From positions 1 to 35,115 of the forward strand of contig JAUXNU010000050.1 in the NCBI GenBank assembly GCA_030682655.1: a stretch of DNA of 35,115 nt, read 5' to 3'. Numbering within the stretch: the first letter of the stretch is position 1; every line of letters starts with the position of its first letter. Shown piece after piece: positions 15,502 through 24,596 of the stretch. The translations under genes and the position numbers were made by a program. Source of the DNA: Actinomycetota bacterium. Lineage in GTDB: Bacteria; Actinomycetota; Coriobacteriia; Anaerosomatales; JAUXNU01. The notes beneath the pieces are model-generated. The model worked only from the letters and a program-made list of their open reading frames with translations, had not been told where the DNA came from and did no database searches.

Positions 15502-17457
15502 ATGGACGATGAATGCACCAGTTGTCCCGACTGGAGACTGGCCACCAACTGCAGCGCTAGCGTGCAGATGCTCGAAAAGGCAACTGCAGACGGTGCGTCC
15601 ACCATGTTCCATCGCGCTCGCGAATCCAAGCCCTGCCCCATCGGCTCGAAGGGGCTGTGCTGCTCGGTCTGCGCTCTCGGACCGTGCCGCGTGACCGATG
15701 AAGGAGAGAACTCGAAAGTAGGCGTGTGTGGCGCGACGGCAGCTACCGTCGCAGCTCGGACTTTCGCGCGAATGGTCGCAGCGGGCACGGCCGCCCACTC
15801 CGATCACGGACGCGAGATCACCGAGCTCTTCCTGGCGACCGCCAAGGGCGAGGCACCGGGCTACGAGATCAAGGATGTGCGCAAGCTGCACTCCGTCGCC
15901 GCCGAGTTCGGAATCGACGTTGCTGACAAGGACAAGAACCAGATCGCACTCGAACTCGGCGAGAAGGCGCTCGCCGAGTTCGGTAAACAGCATGGTGAGC
16001 TCACCTTCCTGTCGAGAGCGCCGGCCGCAAGACAGGAAAAGTGGCGCAAACTCGGCATCGCCCCGCGAGGCGTAGACCGTGAAGTAGTCGAGATGCTCCA
16101 CAGAACGAGCGTGGGCGTGGACCAGGAATACAAGAACATCCTGATGCATGCGTCCAGAACCGCGCTTGCCGATGGGTGGGGCGGGTCGATGATCGCCACC
16201 GAACTCCAGGACATCCTCTTCGGCACGCCCAAGCCAGTGCGGTCGAAGGTGAACCTCGGAGTACTCAGTACCGACCAGGTCAACATCATCATCCACGGGC
16301 ACGACCCGATTCTCCCCGAAGCGATGGTAATCGTGTCGCGCGAACCCGAAGCGCTGGAACTCGCGCGATCGGTTGGGGCAACGGGGATAAACATCACCGG
16401 CATTTGCTGTTCCGCCAACGAGATTCTGATGCGCCACGGCGTGCCGCTGGCAGGCAACTATGTTCAGCAGGAACTCGCCATCGCGACAGGAGCGGTGGAG
16501 GCGATGGTCATGGACGTACAGTGTTGCCTCGAGTCGCTCCCAGAGATGGCGAAGTGCTACCACACCGAGATCTTCACCACCTCTGACAAGGCGATGATGG
16601 AAGGGGCGACGCACCTGGCGTTTGAGCCGGCTACGGCATTCGAGACAGCCAGGGAGGTGATTCGCCGAGCCATCGCCCGCTTTCCGCATCGCGGGGCCGT
16701 GAACATCCCCGACCAAGTCATGGAGATGGTCGCCGGCTTCAGCCATGAGACCATCAACTACATCCTTGGCGGCCAGTACCGCTCGTCGTACCGACCTCTC
16801 AACGACAACATCATCTCCGGTCGCATCCGTGGACTCGTGGCCATCGTGGGATGCAACAGCCCTCGTCTGCGGACCGGGCAGGTACATAGCGTGCTCATGC
16901 GCGAGCTGATCGCGAACAACGTGCTGGTCCTCGTGACCGGTTGCGCTGCAATCACCGCCGCCAAGGAGGGGCTGCTCGTTCCCGAGGCAGCCGAGCTTGC
17001 CGGCTCAGGTCTGCGCGAGGTGTGCGAGGCCGTCGGCATGCCGCCGGTCCTGCACTGCGGATCGTGTGTCGACAACAGCCGCCTGCTCACCGCGGTGTGC
17101 GGTATTCAGGCTGAGGGTGGTTTCGGTGACGACATAGCATACATCCCCGCAGCCGGATGTGCGCCGGAGTGGATGAGCGAGAAGGCTGTGGCCATCGGCC
17201 AATACTTCGTCGCGAGCGGCGTGATGGTCGTGTTTGGCAACACCTTCCCGACGCTCGGTAGCAAGAAGGTCTCGGATTTCCTGTTCGATGAGATCGAGGA
17301 TCTTATGGGTGCGCACTGGGTATACGAGCCGGACCCGCTCGAGATGGCGCGCATCCTGATCAAGCGAATCGACGGGGGACGAGCCATACACGGCTACGAC
17401 AAGGCAACGGAGCGGGTCCTCTTCGACATGGACATGCGGAGGGAGCTCGATGTCTAA
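15502..17457 (+). CDS. cooS: Nickel-iron carbon monoxide dehydrogenase catalytic subunit
   Basis: This enzyme interconverts CO and CO2 at the Ni-Fe-S C-cluster and supplies CO to acetyl-CoA synthase. The 651-residue protein has the D- and B-cluster cysteines with normal spacing (C45, C53, C54, C57, C62, C76), the C-cluster histidine region IIIHGHDP, and the cluster-binding GICCSANE, DVQCCLES, VTGCAAITA, HCGSCVDNSR and PAAGCAPEWMSEKA segments. Start is ATG 15502, nine bases after AAGGGAG; an ATG at 15493 in frame is closer to the site. The name acsA is equally apt because acsB follows, overlapping by eight bases. The nearby CooC-type ATPases fit nickel loading. Confidence 0.97.
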   Translation: MDDECTSCPDWRLATNCSASVQMLEKATADGASTMFHRARESKPCPIGSKGLCCSVCALGPCRVTDEGENSKVGVCGATAATVAARTFARMVAAGTAAHSDHGREITELFLATAKGEAPGYEIKDVRKLHSVAAEFGIDVADKDKNQIALELGEKALAEFGKQHGELTFLSRAPAARQEKWRKLGIAPRGVDREVVEMLHRTSVGVDQEYKNILMHASRTALADGWGGSMIATELQDILFGTPKPVRSKVNLGVLSTDQVNIIIHGHDPILPEAMVIVSREPEALELARSVGATGINITGICCSANEILMRHGVPLAGNYVQQELAIATGAVEAMVMDVQCCLESLPEMAKCYHTEIFTTSDKAMMEGATHLAFEPATAFETAREVIRRAIARFPHRGAVNIPDQVMEMVAGFSHETINYILGGQYRSSYRPLNDNIISGRIRGLVAIVGCNSPRLRTGQVHSVLMRELIANNVLVLVTGCAAITAAKEGLLVPEAAELAGSGLREVCEAVGMPPVLHCGSCVDNSRLLTAVCGIQAEGGFGDDIAYIPAAGCAPEWMSEKAVAIGQYFVASGVMVVFGNTFPTLGSKKVSDFLFDEIEDLMGAHWVYEPDPLEMARILIKRIDGGRAIHGYDKATERVLFDMDMRRELDV

Positions 17458-19630
17458 GATCATCGCGAGCGCGGCGATACGCGGTGCACACAGTATCGTC
17501 GGTAAGGCCGAGCAAGCCCTCGCCGAGGCCATGGAGGCACACGGCGCGACGACGGCTGTTGAATTCCCGAACACCGCCTACTATCTCCCCGTCATCTACG
17601 GCCTCACAGGCGAGAAGGTGGAGCGCCTCTCGGACATGGACAAGGTACTCGGCATGGCTCGAGACCTGCTGCCAGATGCGCCTTCCGACAAGATCTGGCT
17701 GCCGTACCTCGGCCCGGCGCTAGACGCCGGGATAGCCACCCTCCTGGCCGAGGAGTGCATCGAGGCGCTCCGCTACGTCGATAGCTCCCCAGTCACCGAT
17801 GGCATCTGGTTGGGCGCGGCCGACGACGTCATCATGCGCGCGCGCGGAGTGGAGTTCGTCGACGGCTCAGCACCCGGATTCGCCGCCGTGGTCGGCGCGG
17901 CGCCAAATCCGGAGACCGCGGCACACCTCGCCCGCGAGATGCAGGAGAAGATGCTCTACGTCTTCATGGCCGGACGCGACGGGAAAGACAGCTTCGCAGA
18001 GCAGCTCGATGAAGCGGGAGTGCAGCTTGGGTGGGACACGCGCCTCGTTCCATTCGGACCGGAGGTATACGGACACATCTATTCGCTCGGGTTCGCGACG
18101 CGGGTGGCGATGGCGTTCGGGGGCGTCCAGCCGGGAGACTACGAACGCATCCTCAAGTACAACAAGAACCGGGTGTTCGCATTCGTACTGGCCATGGGAG
18201 AGGTTACTGACGAGTGGTACGCAACCGCTGCGGGGGCGATCTCCTACGGCTTCCCGACGATTTCTACTTCCGACATCCCGCAGATTCTGCCCACCGGCGT
18301 GTGCACCTACGAGCACGTGGTATCCAATGTCTCCTGCGAGGAGCTCGTACAAAGGGCTATCGAGGTCCGCGGGCTCAAGATCAAGGTCATCGACATCCCC
18401 ATCCCCGTGCCCTTTGGTCCCGCATTCGAGGGCGAGCGGGTTCGCAAGGAGGACACCCACGTCGAAGTGGGAGGTCAGCGCAGCCCGGCTTTCGAGTGGC
18501 TGCGCGGCCGGGACTCCTCAGAGGTGGAGGACGGCAAGATCGAACTCCTCGGGCCTGACGTCGCCGACGTCGAAGAGGGGTCGCTGCTGCCATTCGGCAT
18601 CGTGGTCGACGTGTTCGGCCGCAAGATGCAAGACGATTTCGAGTCTGTTCTCGAACGTCAGTTCCACCACCTCATGAACTTCGCCGAGGGCGTCTTGCAC
18701 ATGGGCCAGCGCGACATGATCTGGGTCCGCATATCCAAGAAGGCCAAGGAAGCAGGCTTCTCCTTCAAGCACCTTGGCGAGATCCTACGCGCCAAGCTCC
18801 TCGACGAGTTCGCCGCAATCGTCGACAAGGTCCAAATCACGGTATACACCGATGAAAAGGAAGTGCTGGCGATCCGAGAACAAGCCCTGGCGTCCTACGA
18901 GGCCCGGGACGAACGCATGGCGGGACTGACCGATGAAGCGGTCGACGTGTTCTACTCATGCAGCTTGTGCCAGAGCTTCGCGCCGAACCACATATGTGTG
19001 GTCACGCCGGAGCGTCTGGGGCTGTGCGGCGCATACAACTGGCTGGACGCCAAGGCCAGCAATGAGCTCAATCCTGTCGGTCCCAACCAGCCGATCGCCA
19101 AGGGCGAGCTGGTCGACGCGAAACTCGGCCAATGGAGCGGTGTGAACGAGTTCATCCACGAGAAGTCGAATCGCAACGTCGAGCGCATGAGTGCGTACTC
19201 GCTGATGACCGACCCCATGACCTCGTGCGGCTGCTTCATGTGCATTGTGGCGCTCATGCCCATGTGTAACGGCGTGATGATCGTGAATCGCGAGTATCCG
19301 GGTATGACCCCGTCCGGCATGAAGTTTTCCACGCTCGCCGGCACCATCGGCGGCGGTTTGCAGGTGCCGGGCTTCATGGGCATCGGCCGTGGCTATATCT
19401 CGAGCAAGAAGTTCCTGTCCGCCGAAGGCGGCTTCAGCCGCGTGGTCTGGATGCCCAAGGAGCTCAAGGAACTCATGCGTGACCATCTTGCCGACACGGT
19501 CGCCGACATCGGTGACCCTGACTTCCTCGACAAGATCGCCGATGAGACAATCGCCGATACCGAGGAGGGCGTTCTCGAGTACATCATGAGCGTCGGCCAT
19601 CCTGCCCCGGCAATGGAATCGCTGTTCTAG
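17450..19630 (+). CDS. acsB: Acetyl-CoA synthase (CODH/ACS catalytic subunit)
   Basis: This subunit assembles acetyl-CoA from CO, the corrinoid-bound methyl group and CoA at the Ni-Ni-[4Fe-4S] A-cluster. The 726-residue protein is of bacterial full length. The A-cluster ligands are all present: C504, C507, C516 and C526 for the cubane and the C593-G594-C595 motif for the distal nickel, each two positions off the Moorella numbering. The long N-terminal domain that contacts CO dehydrogenase in bacteria is retained, unlike archaeal forms. The start overlaps cooS by eight bases with a ggaggg site inside cooS. acsC follows after a 31-base gap. Confidence 0.97.
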   Translation: MSKIIASAAIRGAHSIVGKAEQALAEAMEAHGATTAVEFPNTAYYLPVIYGLTGEKVERLSDMDKVLGMARDLLPDAPSDKIWLPYLGPALDAGIATLLAEECIEALRYVDSSPVTDGIWLGAADDVIMRARGVEFVDGSAPGFAAVVGAAPNPETAAHLAREMQEKMLYVFMAGRDGKDSFAEQLDEAGVQLGWDTRLVPFGPEVYGHIYSLGFATRVAMAFGGVQPGDYERILKYNKNRVFAFVLAMGEVTDEWYATAAGAISYGFPTISTSDIPQILPTGVCTYEHVVSNVSCEELVQRAIEVRGLKIKVIDIPIPVPFGPAFEGERVRKEDTHVEVGGQRSPAFEWLRGRDSSEVEDGKIELLGPDVADVEEGSLLPFGIVVDVFGRKMQDDFESVLERQFHHLMNFAEGVLHMGQRDMIWVRISKKAKEAGFSFKHLGEILRAKLLDEFAAIVDKVQITVYTDEKEVLAIREQALASYEARDERMAGLTDEAVDVFYSCSLCQSFAPNHICVVTPERLGLCGAYNWLDAKASNELNPVGPNQPIAKGELVDAKLGQWSGVNEFIHEKSNRNVERMSAYSLMTDPMTSCGCFMCIVALMPMCNGVMIVNREYPGMTPSGMKFSTLAGTIGGGLQVPGFMGIGRGYISSKKFLSAEGGFSRVVWMPKELKELMRDHLADTVADIGDPDFLDKIADETIADTEEGVLEYIMSVGHPAPAMESLF

Positions 19631-19661
19631 CAACCGATCTCGAACGGAGGCGTGAAACCAG

Positions 19662-21008
19662 ATGGCTCTCAGTGGATTGGACATATTCAAACTGCTGCCG
19701 AAGACCAACTGCGGTGATTGCGGGGTGCCGACCTGTCTCGCGTTTGCGATGAAGCTCGCGCAGGCTCAGGCGGAACTCGACTCGTGCCCACATGTCTCCG
19801 ACGAAGCCAAAGCCGCCCTCGGTGAAGCGTCCGCCCCACCGATGCGCGCCGTGACCGTCGGCGTCGGTGACGACGCCTTCACGGTTGGCGAAGAGACGGT
19901 TCTCTTCCGCCACGAGAAGACATTCGTGAACCCCTGCGCGATCGGTGTCTCGGTCGACTCGGGCGCCTCCGACGACGAGATCGATGCCGTCGTAACAGAC
20001 GCGAAGGCCGCCTCGTTCGAGCGCGTGCAGATGCAGCTGCGGTGCGGCTTCGTGGCCGTGCGCTCCTCGGCAGACGCAGGGCGCTTTGCAGCCGTCGCCG
20101 AGCGCGTGTCAGGTGCGACCACGCTCCCCCTCGTGCTCATGGCCGAGGACCCAGCGCACATGGCGGCGGCACTCGAGGTAATCGGCGACAAGCGCCCGCT
20201 CATCCATGCTGCCACCGAATCCAACGCCGACGCGATGATCGGACTCGCCGCAAAGCACTCCTGCCCGCTGGCGGTCCGTGGCGCCGGCCTCGACGCCGTC
20301 GCCGCACTGACCGAGAAGGCAGCGGCGGCCGGTCTGAAGGACCTCGTGATCGACTCGGCGCCAGCCACGCCCGGCGCCGCGCTTCGGGACCGTGTCTTCG
20401 CCCGCCGTGCCGCACTCAACCAGAAGTTCGCACCTCTCGGCTACCCGACCATCACGTTCCCGGGCGAGATCTCCGGCGGCGACGAAATGCTGGAGGCCGT
20501 CTACGGAGCGCTCGATGTCGTCAAGTACGGCAGCATCATCGTGCTCTCAGGAGCGGAACCCTGGCGCACGCTTCCGCTGCTCGTGCTTCGGCAGAACACC
20601 TTCACGGACCCGCAGCGCCCGATGCGGGCCGAGTCCAAGATATACGAGTACGGCACGCCCGGTCCGGACGCACCGTTCTTGGTCACAACGAACTTCTCGC
20701 TCACCTACTTCATCGTCTCCTCGGAGATCGAGTCGACCAAGACCGGCGCCTACCTCGGCGTCGTCGAATCCGAGGGTCTCTCGGTTCTCACCGCATGGGC
20801 TGCAGGGAAGTTCATCCCCGAAAGCATCGCCAAGTTCGTCGGCGGTAGCGGGATTGCCGAGAAGATCGGCCACCGGGAAATCATCATCCCCGGAGCGGTC
20901 GCTCAAATCAGCGGGGAGCTCGCCGAGGAGCTCGACGGGTGGAACGTAGTGGTCGGCCCCTACGAAGCTTCCGACATCCCCGCCTTCCTCAAGCGCAAGG
21001 CCGGCTAG
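19662..21008 (+). CDS. acsC: Corrinoid iron-sulfur protein, large (gamma) subunit
   Basis: This subunit carries the cobamide and a [4Fe-4S] cluster and delivers the methyl group to AcsB. In 448 residues it shows the N-terminal cluster motif with C17, C20, C25 and C42 (KTNCGDCGVPTCLAFA), then a TIM barrel and the C-terminal B12-binding part with TTNFSLTYF and the IIIPGAVAQISGELAEEL region. Length is typical. GGAGG precedes the ATG. Its partner AcsD is encoded about 9 kb upstream, and AcsE, which methylates it, about 4.4 kb downstream. Confidence 0.96.
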   Translation: MALSGLDIFKLLPKTNCGDCGVPTCLAFAMKLAQAQAELDSCPHVSDEAKAALGEASAPPMRAVTVGVGDDAFTVGEETVLFRHEKTFVNPCAIGVSVDSGASDDEIDAVVTDAKAASFERVQMQLRCGFVAVRSSADAGRFAAVAERVSGATTLPLVLMAEDPAHMAAALEVIGDKRPLIHAATESNADAMIGLAAKHSCPLAVRGAGLDAVAALTEKAAAAGLKDLVIDSAPATPGAALRDRVFARRAALNQKFAPLGYPTITFPGEISGGDEMLEAVYGALDVVKYGSIIVLSGAEPWRTLPLLVLRQNTFTDPQRPMRAESKIYEYGTPGPDAPFLVTTNFSLTYFIVSSEIESTKTGAYLGVVESEGLSVLTAWAAGKFIPESIAKFVGGSGIAEKIGHREIIIPGAVAQISGELAEELDGWNVVVGPYEASDIPAFLKRKAG

Positions 21009-21027
21009 GACGCCCGCGCAGCAGAAT

Positions 21028-23067
21028 GTGGTGCCCGCAATGCTAATAGCTCGCCCCGACAGAACAAGCGACCCGGAGTCACGGGATGAACACCTGTTCG
21101 CACCGTGCCGTGCGCGGTGCCCCGTGCACGTCGACGTGCCCGGCTACCTGGCCGCCATCGCCGAGGGCCGGTTCGTCGACGCGCTTGAGATCGTCCTGGA
21201 GCGCAACCCGTTGCCATCGGTCTGTGGCCGGGTGTGTCTGCGCCCCTGCGAAGACGGCTGCAGGCGCTGCCTTCTCGATGAGCCGGTCGCGATTGCGGCG
21301 CTCAAGCGCGCTGCTGCTGACATCGGCGTCTATCCTCCGGCGCGCCCCGTGCGCCCTCGACCAGAACGCGTCGCAATCGTCGGCGGAGGCCCCGCAGGCC
21401 TGACGGCCGCCCGCGACCTGGCCAATCTCGGGCTGTCAGTCAGCATCTACGAGTCCAAGCCTCGCCTCGGCGGGATGCTTCGCTACGGTATTCCGAACTA
21501 CCGGCTGCCCGACTACGCGCTGGACCGCGACATCAACTTCATACTGTCGCACGGCATCGAGGTGCACACCGGCGTCCGGATCGGCCGCGACATTACGATC
21601 GAGGAACTCAACGCTACCCACAACGCGGTCCTTGTCACCGTCGGACTCCAAGACAGCCGCGCGCTACCCATCCCGGGAGCGGACCGGCCGCAGGTGCTCA
21701 CGGCGCTGCCCTTCCTCGAAGCGTGCGCAAACGGTGATCGAATGGATCTTGGGACGCGCGTCGTGGTCATCGGCGGCGGCAATGTCGCGATGGACGTGGC
21801 ACGCGCGGTGCGGCGCTTCGTCGTCGACGAGGTCCGCGTGGTGTGCCTGGAGAGCCGCGACGAGATGCCCGCCGCCGAGCATGAGGTCCTTGACGCGGAG
21901 ATGGAGGGCGTCACCGTCCACTGCTCGTGGGGACCGCGCGAGGTCTTCGGCACTGACCATGTCGAGGGCATGCGCGCAGTGAGGTGTGACCGCGTGTTCG
22001 ACGACGAGCGCCGGTTCGCCCCCGTCTTCGACGAGACCATCGCCAAGGAGTTCAAGGCCGACACGGTGATCTTTGCTATCGGGCAGGGACCCGATGTCGA
22101 GGGGCTGGGTCTCCCGACGACGCCGCGCAAGTCCGTCCTGGTCGACCCGGTGGACCTCAAGACGCCGCTGGACAACGTATACGCAGCGGGCGACATCATC
22201 AACGGCCCGACCAAGATCATCGACGCCATCGCGTCGGGTCACCGGGCGGCAGCTGCAATCTACCGCGATCTCACTGGAGACGGCGAGATACTCGAGGCGC
22301 TTGACGAGGAGAACGCGGTCCTTGGCAAGGTGCCTGACACTATGGCCGCCGAGCTCGAGACACGCCGACGTATCCAGATGGAGCGACTCGAGCAGTGGGA
22401 GGCGATCCACACCTTCGACGAAGTCGAACTGGGCTACACCGAGTTCGAGGCAGCCCGCGAAGCACAGCGCTGTCTGTCGTGCACTGCAGGCGCCCGGCTC
22501 GCACGCGAGAAGTGCGCGTCATGCCTCACCTGCACGCGCGTGTGCCCTCACGGCGCCGCGTGCATCAATATGGGCGGCTACCTGTACTTCGAGATCGAGG
22601 CGTGCCATGCCTGCGGCGCGTGCGTCTCCCAGTGCCCCGCCCAGGCAATCACTCTGGAAGGCGCCTCCGAAGAAGACCTCTCGCGCCGCGTGCAGCGCAA
22701 GCTCATCGACCGCGGGCTCGATACGTCGCTCGTCTTCACGTGCGGCCACGCGCCCGACACCATTCCCGAAGCGGGTCTCGACTTCCGCGCGGTGCAGGTC
22801 TCGTGTCTGCTGCGCGTTAGCGAGCGCTCGGTCTTTGAGGCGCTCGATGAAGGTGCCTCGCGCATCGTGTTCACGCGCTGCACCGAGGGTGACTGCCGCT
22901 TCCCTCATGCACAAGAACTGGTGTCGAAACGTATCGACCACATCGGAAGCATGCTCGCCGAGATCGGCATGCGCGACTCGTTCCGCGTAACGGCCCTCCC
23001 GGCCACACAGGACGCCGGCTCGCAGCCTGCAGACTCGCAGAGCGCCCCGGAGGTAGATGGCCGATGA
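21028..23067 (+). CDS. GltD-like flavoprotein fused to 2[4Fe-4S] ferredoxin and MvhD-like domain
   Basis: About 675-679 residues with three parts. First, a GltD/NfnB-like pyridine nucleotide-disulfide oxidoreductase: N-terminal cluster cysteines (C27, C31, C66, C70, C74, C78), FAD site GGGPAG (119-124), second Rossmann motif VVVIGGGNVAMDVAR and a C-terminal FAD motif YAAGDI. Second, a 2[4Fe-4S] ferredoxin (C496, C499, C502, C506; C526, C529, C532, C536). Third, an MvhD-like domain with C572, C593, C618 and C623 (CTEGDC). Such parts occur in HdrA/MvhD electron-confurcating complexes. It overlaps metV by ATGA, so it very likely feeds electrons to methylene-THF reductase. HdrB and HdrC are absent. 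The start is uncertain: GTG 21028 or ATG 21040, neither with a good ribosome site. Confidence 0.9.
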   Translation: MVPAMLIARPDRTSDPESRDEHLFAPCRARCPVHVDVPGYLAAIAEGRFVDALEIVLERNPLPSVCGRVCLRPCEDGCRRCLLDEPVAIAALKRAAADIGVYPPARPVRPRPERVAIVGGGPAGLTAARDLANLGLSVSIYESKPRLGGMLRYGIPNYRLPDYALDRDINFILSHGIEVHTGVRIGRDITIEELNATHNAVLVTVGLQDSRALPIPGADRPQVLTALPFLEACANGDRMDLGTRVVVIGGGNVAMDVARAVRRFVVDEVRVVCLESRDEMPAAEHEVLDAEMEGVTVHCSWGPREVFGTDHVEGMRAVRCDRVFDDERRFAPVFDETIAKEFKADTVIFAIGQGPDVEGLGLPTTPRKSVLVDPVDLKTPLDNVYAAGDIINGPTKIIDAIASGHRAAAAIYRDLTGDGEILEALDEENAVLGKVPDTMAAELETRRRIQMERLEQWEAIHTFDEVELGYTEFEAAREAQRCLSCTAGARLAREKCASCLTCTRVCPHGAACINMGGYLYFEIEACHACGACVSQCPAQAITLEGASEEDLSRRVQRKLIDRGLDTSLVFTCGHAPDTIPEAGLDFRAVQVSCLLRVSERSVFEALDEGASRIVFTRCTEGDCRFPHAQELVSKRIDHIGSMLAEIGMRDSFRVTALPATQDAGSQPADSQSAPEVDGR

Positions 23068-23717
23068 TCGTCGTGCGCCAGAAACCCATCGACGAGATCT
23101 GCGCGATGATCGGCCGCCACAAGCGCGTGCTGCTCGTGGGCTGCAACACGTGTGCAGCCGTCTCGCTTGCGGGCGGCGAGACCGAGGTCGACACGCTCCT
23201 GCAGCTTCTCAAGCTCGCCACCAAGCGACGTGGCACGTCAGTGGAGTTCGCACCGGCGGTACTGCAACGACAGTGCGAGCCGGAGTACATCGAGTGTTTG
23301 CAGGACGAAAGCTACGACGCCCTGCTCTCGCTGGGATGCGGCGCCGGGGTCGCGCTCCTTGCCGAGACCGTCGGCAAGCCAGTGTACCCAGCGCTCGATA
23401 CGCTGTTCATCGGTGCGGCGAAAGGACTCGCAAGCTGGCGCGCAGAATGTTCCGCGTGCGGGAAGTGCGTCCTTGGCGTGACTGCGGGCATATGTCCGAT
23501 CACCCGGTGCGCCAAAGGGATTCTCAACGGCCCGTGCGGCGGCGTGTCCGATGGCACATGTGAGCTCGGCGACCGGCCGTGCGCGTGGGTCGAGATCTAC
23601 GAGCGGCTCGAAGCGTACGAGCGGACGGACGAGTTCGACGCGATCAACCCGCCCAAGGACAACTCGACGCACGCCATCTGCGAGTGGGACATGTCCGAGA
23701 AGGACGATGACCGATGA
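23064..23717 (+). CDS. metV: MetV: methylene-THF reductase partner (MTHFR C-terminal-like)
   Basis: This 217-residue protein belongs to the cysteine-rich family that pairs with MetF in acetogens to form the MetVF methylene-THF reductase core. It has an early C27-x2-C30 pair (GCNTCAAVS) and a cysteine-rich second half, CSACGKCVLG, GICPITRCAKG, NGPCGG and later cysteines, expected to bind iron-sulfur or zinc. Start and stop overlap both neighbours by four bases (ATGA), so the fusion flavoprotein, MetV and MetF are likely made in fixed ratio. The assignment rests on family pattern and context. Confidence 0.93.
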   Translation: MIVVRQKPIDEICAMIGRHKRVLLVGCNTCAAVSLAGGETEVDTLLQLLKLATKRRGTSVEFAPAVLQRQCEPEYIECLQDESYDALLSLGCGAGVALLAETVGKPVYPALDTLFIGAAKGLASWRAECSACGKCVLGVTAGICPITRCAKGILNGPCGGVSDGTCELGDRPCAWVEIYERLEAYERTDEFDAINPPKDNSTHAICEWDMSEKDDDR

Positions 23718-24580
23718 GCCTCCGCGACGCACTGGAATCGGGGCGCTTCGTGGTCACGTCCGAGGTAGGACCCCCGAAAGGCACCAACATTGCGGCGATG
23801 CTCGAAACCGCCGAGATGCTCCGCGGGCGCGTCGATGCGCTGAACGTCACCGACAACCAGGCCGCCGTGATGCGGCTCTCCACGCTCGCAGCGTGCGCGC
23901 ACCTGAAGAACGCCGGGTTCGATCCGGTCCTACAGGTCACCTGCCGGGACCGCAACCGCCTCGCGCTGCAGTCCGATCTCCTTGGCGCTGCTTCGTTCGG
24001 GATCACCAACGTGCTGGCGCTAACCGGCGACCATGTCGCCGTCGGCGACCACCCGCAAGCCAAGGGGGTGTTCGACCTGGAGTCTGTGCAGCTGCTTGAG
24101 GTGATCGCGGCGCTCAATGCCGGCGCCGACGCTGCGGGCAAGGAGCTGCATGGGACGCCCGACTTCGTGTTCGGTGCGGTCGTGACGCCGGATGCGCTCC
24201 CCCTGCGACCCCAGCTGGCCAAGTTCCGCAAGAAGGTGGCGGCTGGCGCGCAGTTCTTCCAGACGCAGGCCGTCTACGACGCGGAGTCGTTCAAGCGATT
24301 CATGGAGCACGCCCGGCAGTTCAACGTCAAGATCATGGCGGGCGTGGTCGTGTTGCGCTCTGCAGGGATGGCGAAGTTCATGAACCGCAGCATCCCGGGT
24401 ATCGTGGTTCCCGACGAGGTCATCGCCGAGCTAGACAGCTCGTCGGACCCGCAGGCGACCGGCATCGAGATCACCGCCCGGTTCATCGGCGAAGTGCGCG
24501 ACCATTGCGACGGAGTACACATCATGGCCGTCGGCGCCGAGCATCTCGTACCGACCGTGCTCGACGCGGCCGGACTCTAG
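23714..24580 (+). CDS. metF: 5,10-methylene-tetrahydrofolate reductase
   Basis: This FMN- or FAD-dependent TIM-barrel enzyme reduces methylene-THF to methyl-THF, the last folate step of the methyl branch. The 288-residue protein has the catalytic glutamate in TSEVGPPKG (E17), DNQAA, LQVTCRDRNR and LALTGDH, followed by FFQTQAVYD and MAGVVVLRSAGMAKFM. Its length matches bacterial MetF without a regulatory domain. It lacks any sign of its own NADH site, which fits dependence on MetV and the upstream flavoprotein fusion. It overlaps metV by four bases; cooC follows after 16 bases. Confidence 0.95.
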   Translation: MSLRDALESGRFVVTSEVGPPKGTNIAAMLETAEMLRGRVDALNVTDNQAAVMRLSTLAACAHLKNAGFDPVLQVTCRDRNRLALQSDLLGAASFGITNVLALTGDHVAVGDHPQAKGVFDLESVQLLEVIAALNAGADAAGKELHGTPDFVFGAVVTPDALPLRPQLAKFRKKVAAGAQFFQTQAVYDAESFKRFMEHARQFNVKIMAGVVVLRSAGMAKFMNRSIPGIVVPDEVIAELDSSSDPQATGIEITARFIGEVRDHCDGVHIMAVGAEHLVPTVLDAAGL

Positions 24581-24596
24581 GGAAGGGCGTGTACGC

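Noticed and set aside
15388-16887. Minus-strand open frame of 499 codons over the cooS region
   Set aside because: It lies opposite the well-conserved CO dehydrogenase gene and has no recognisable domains or ribosome site.
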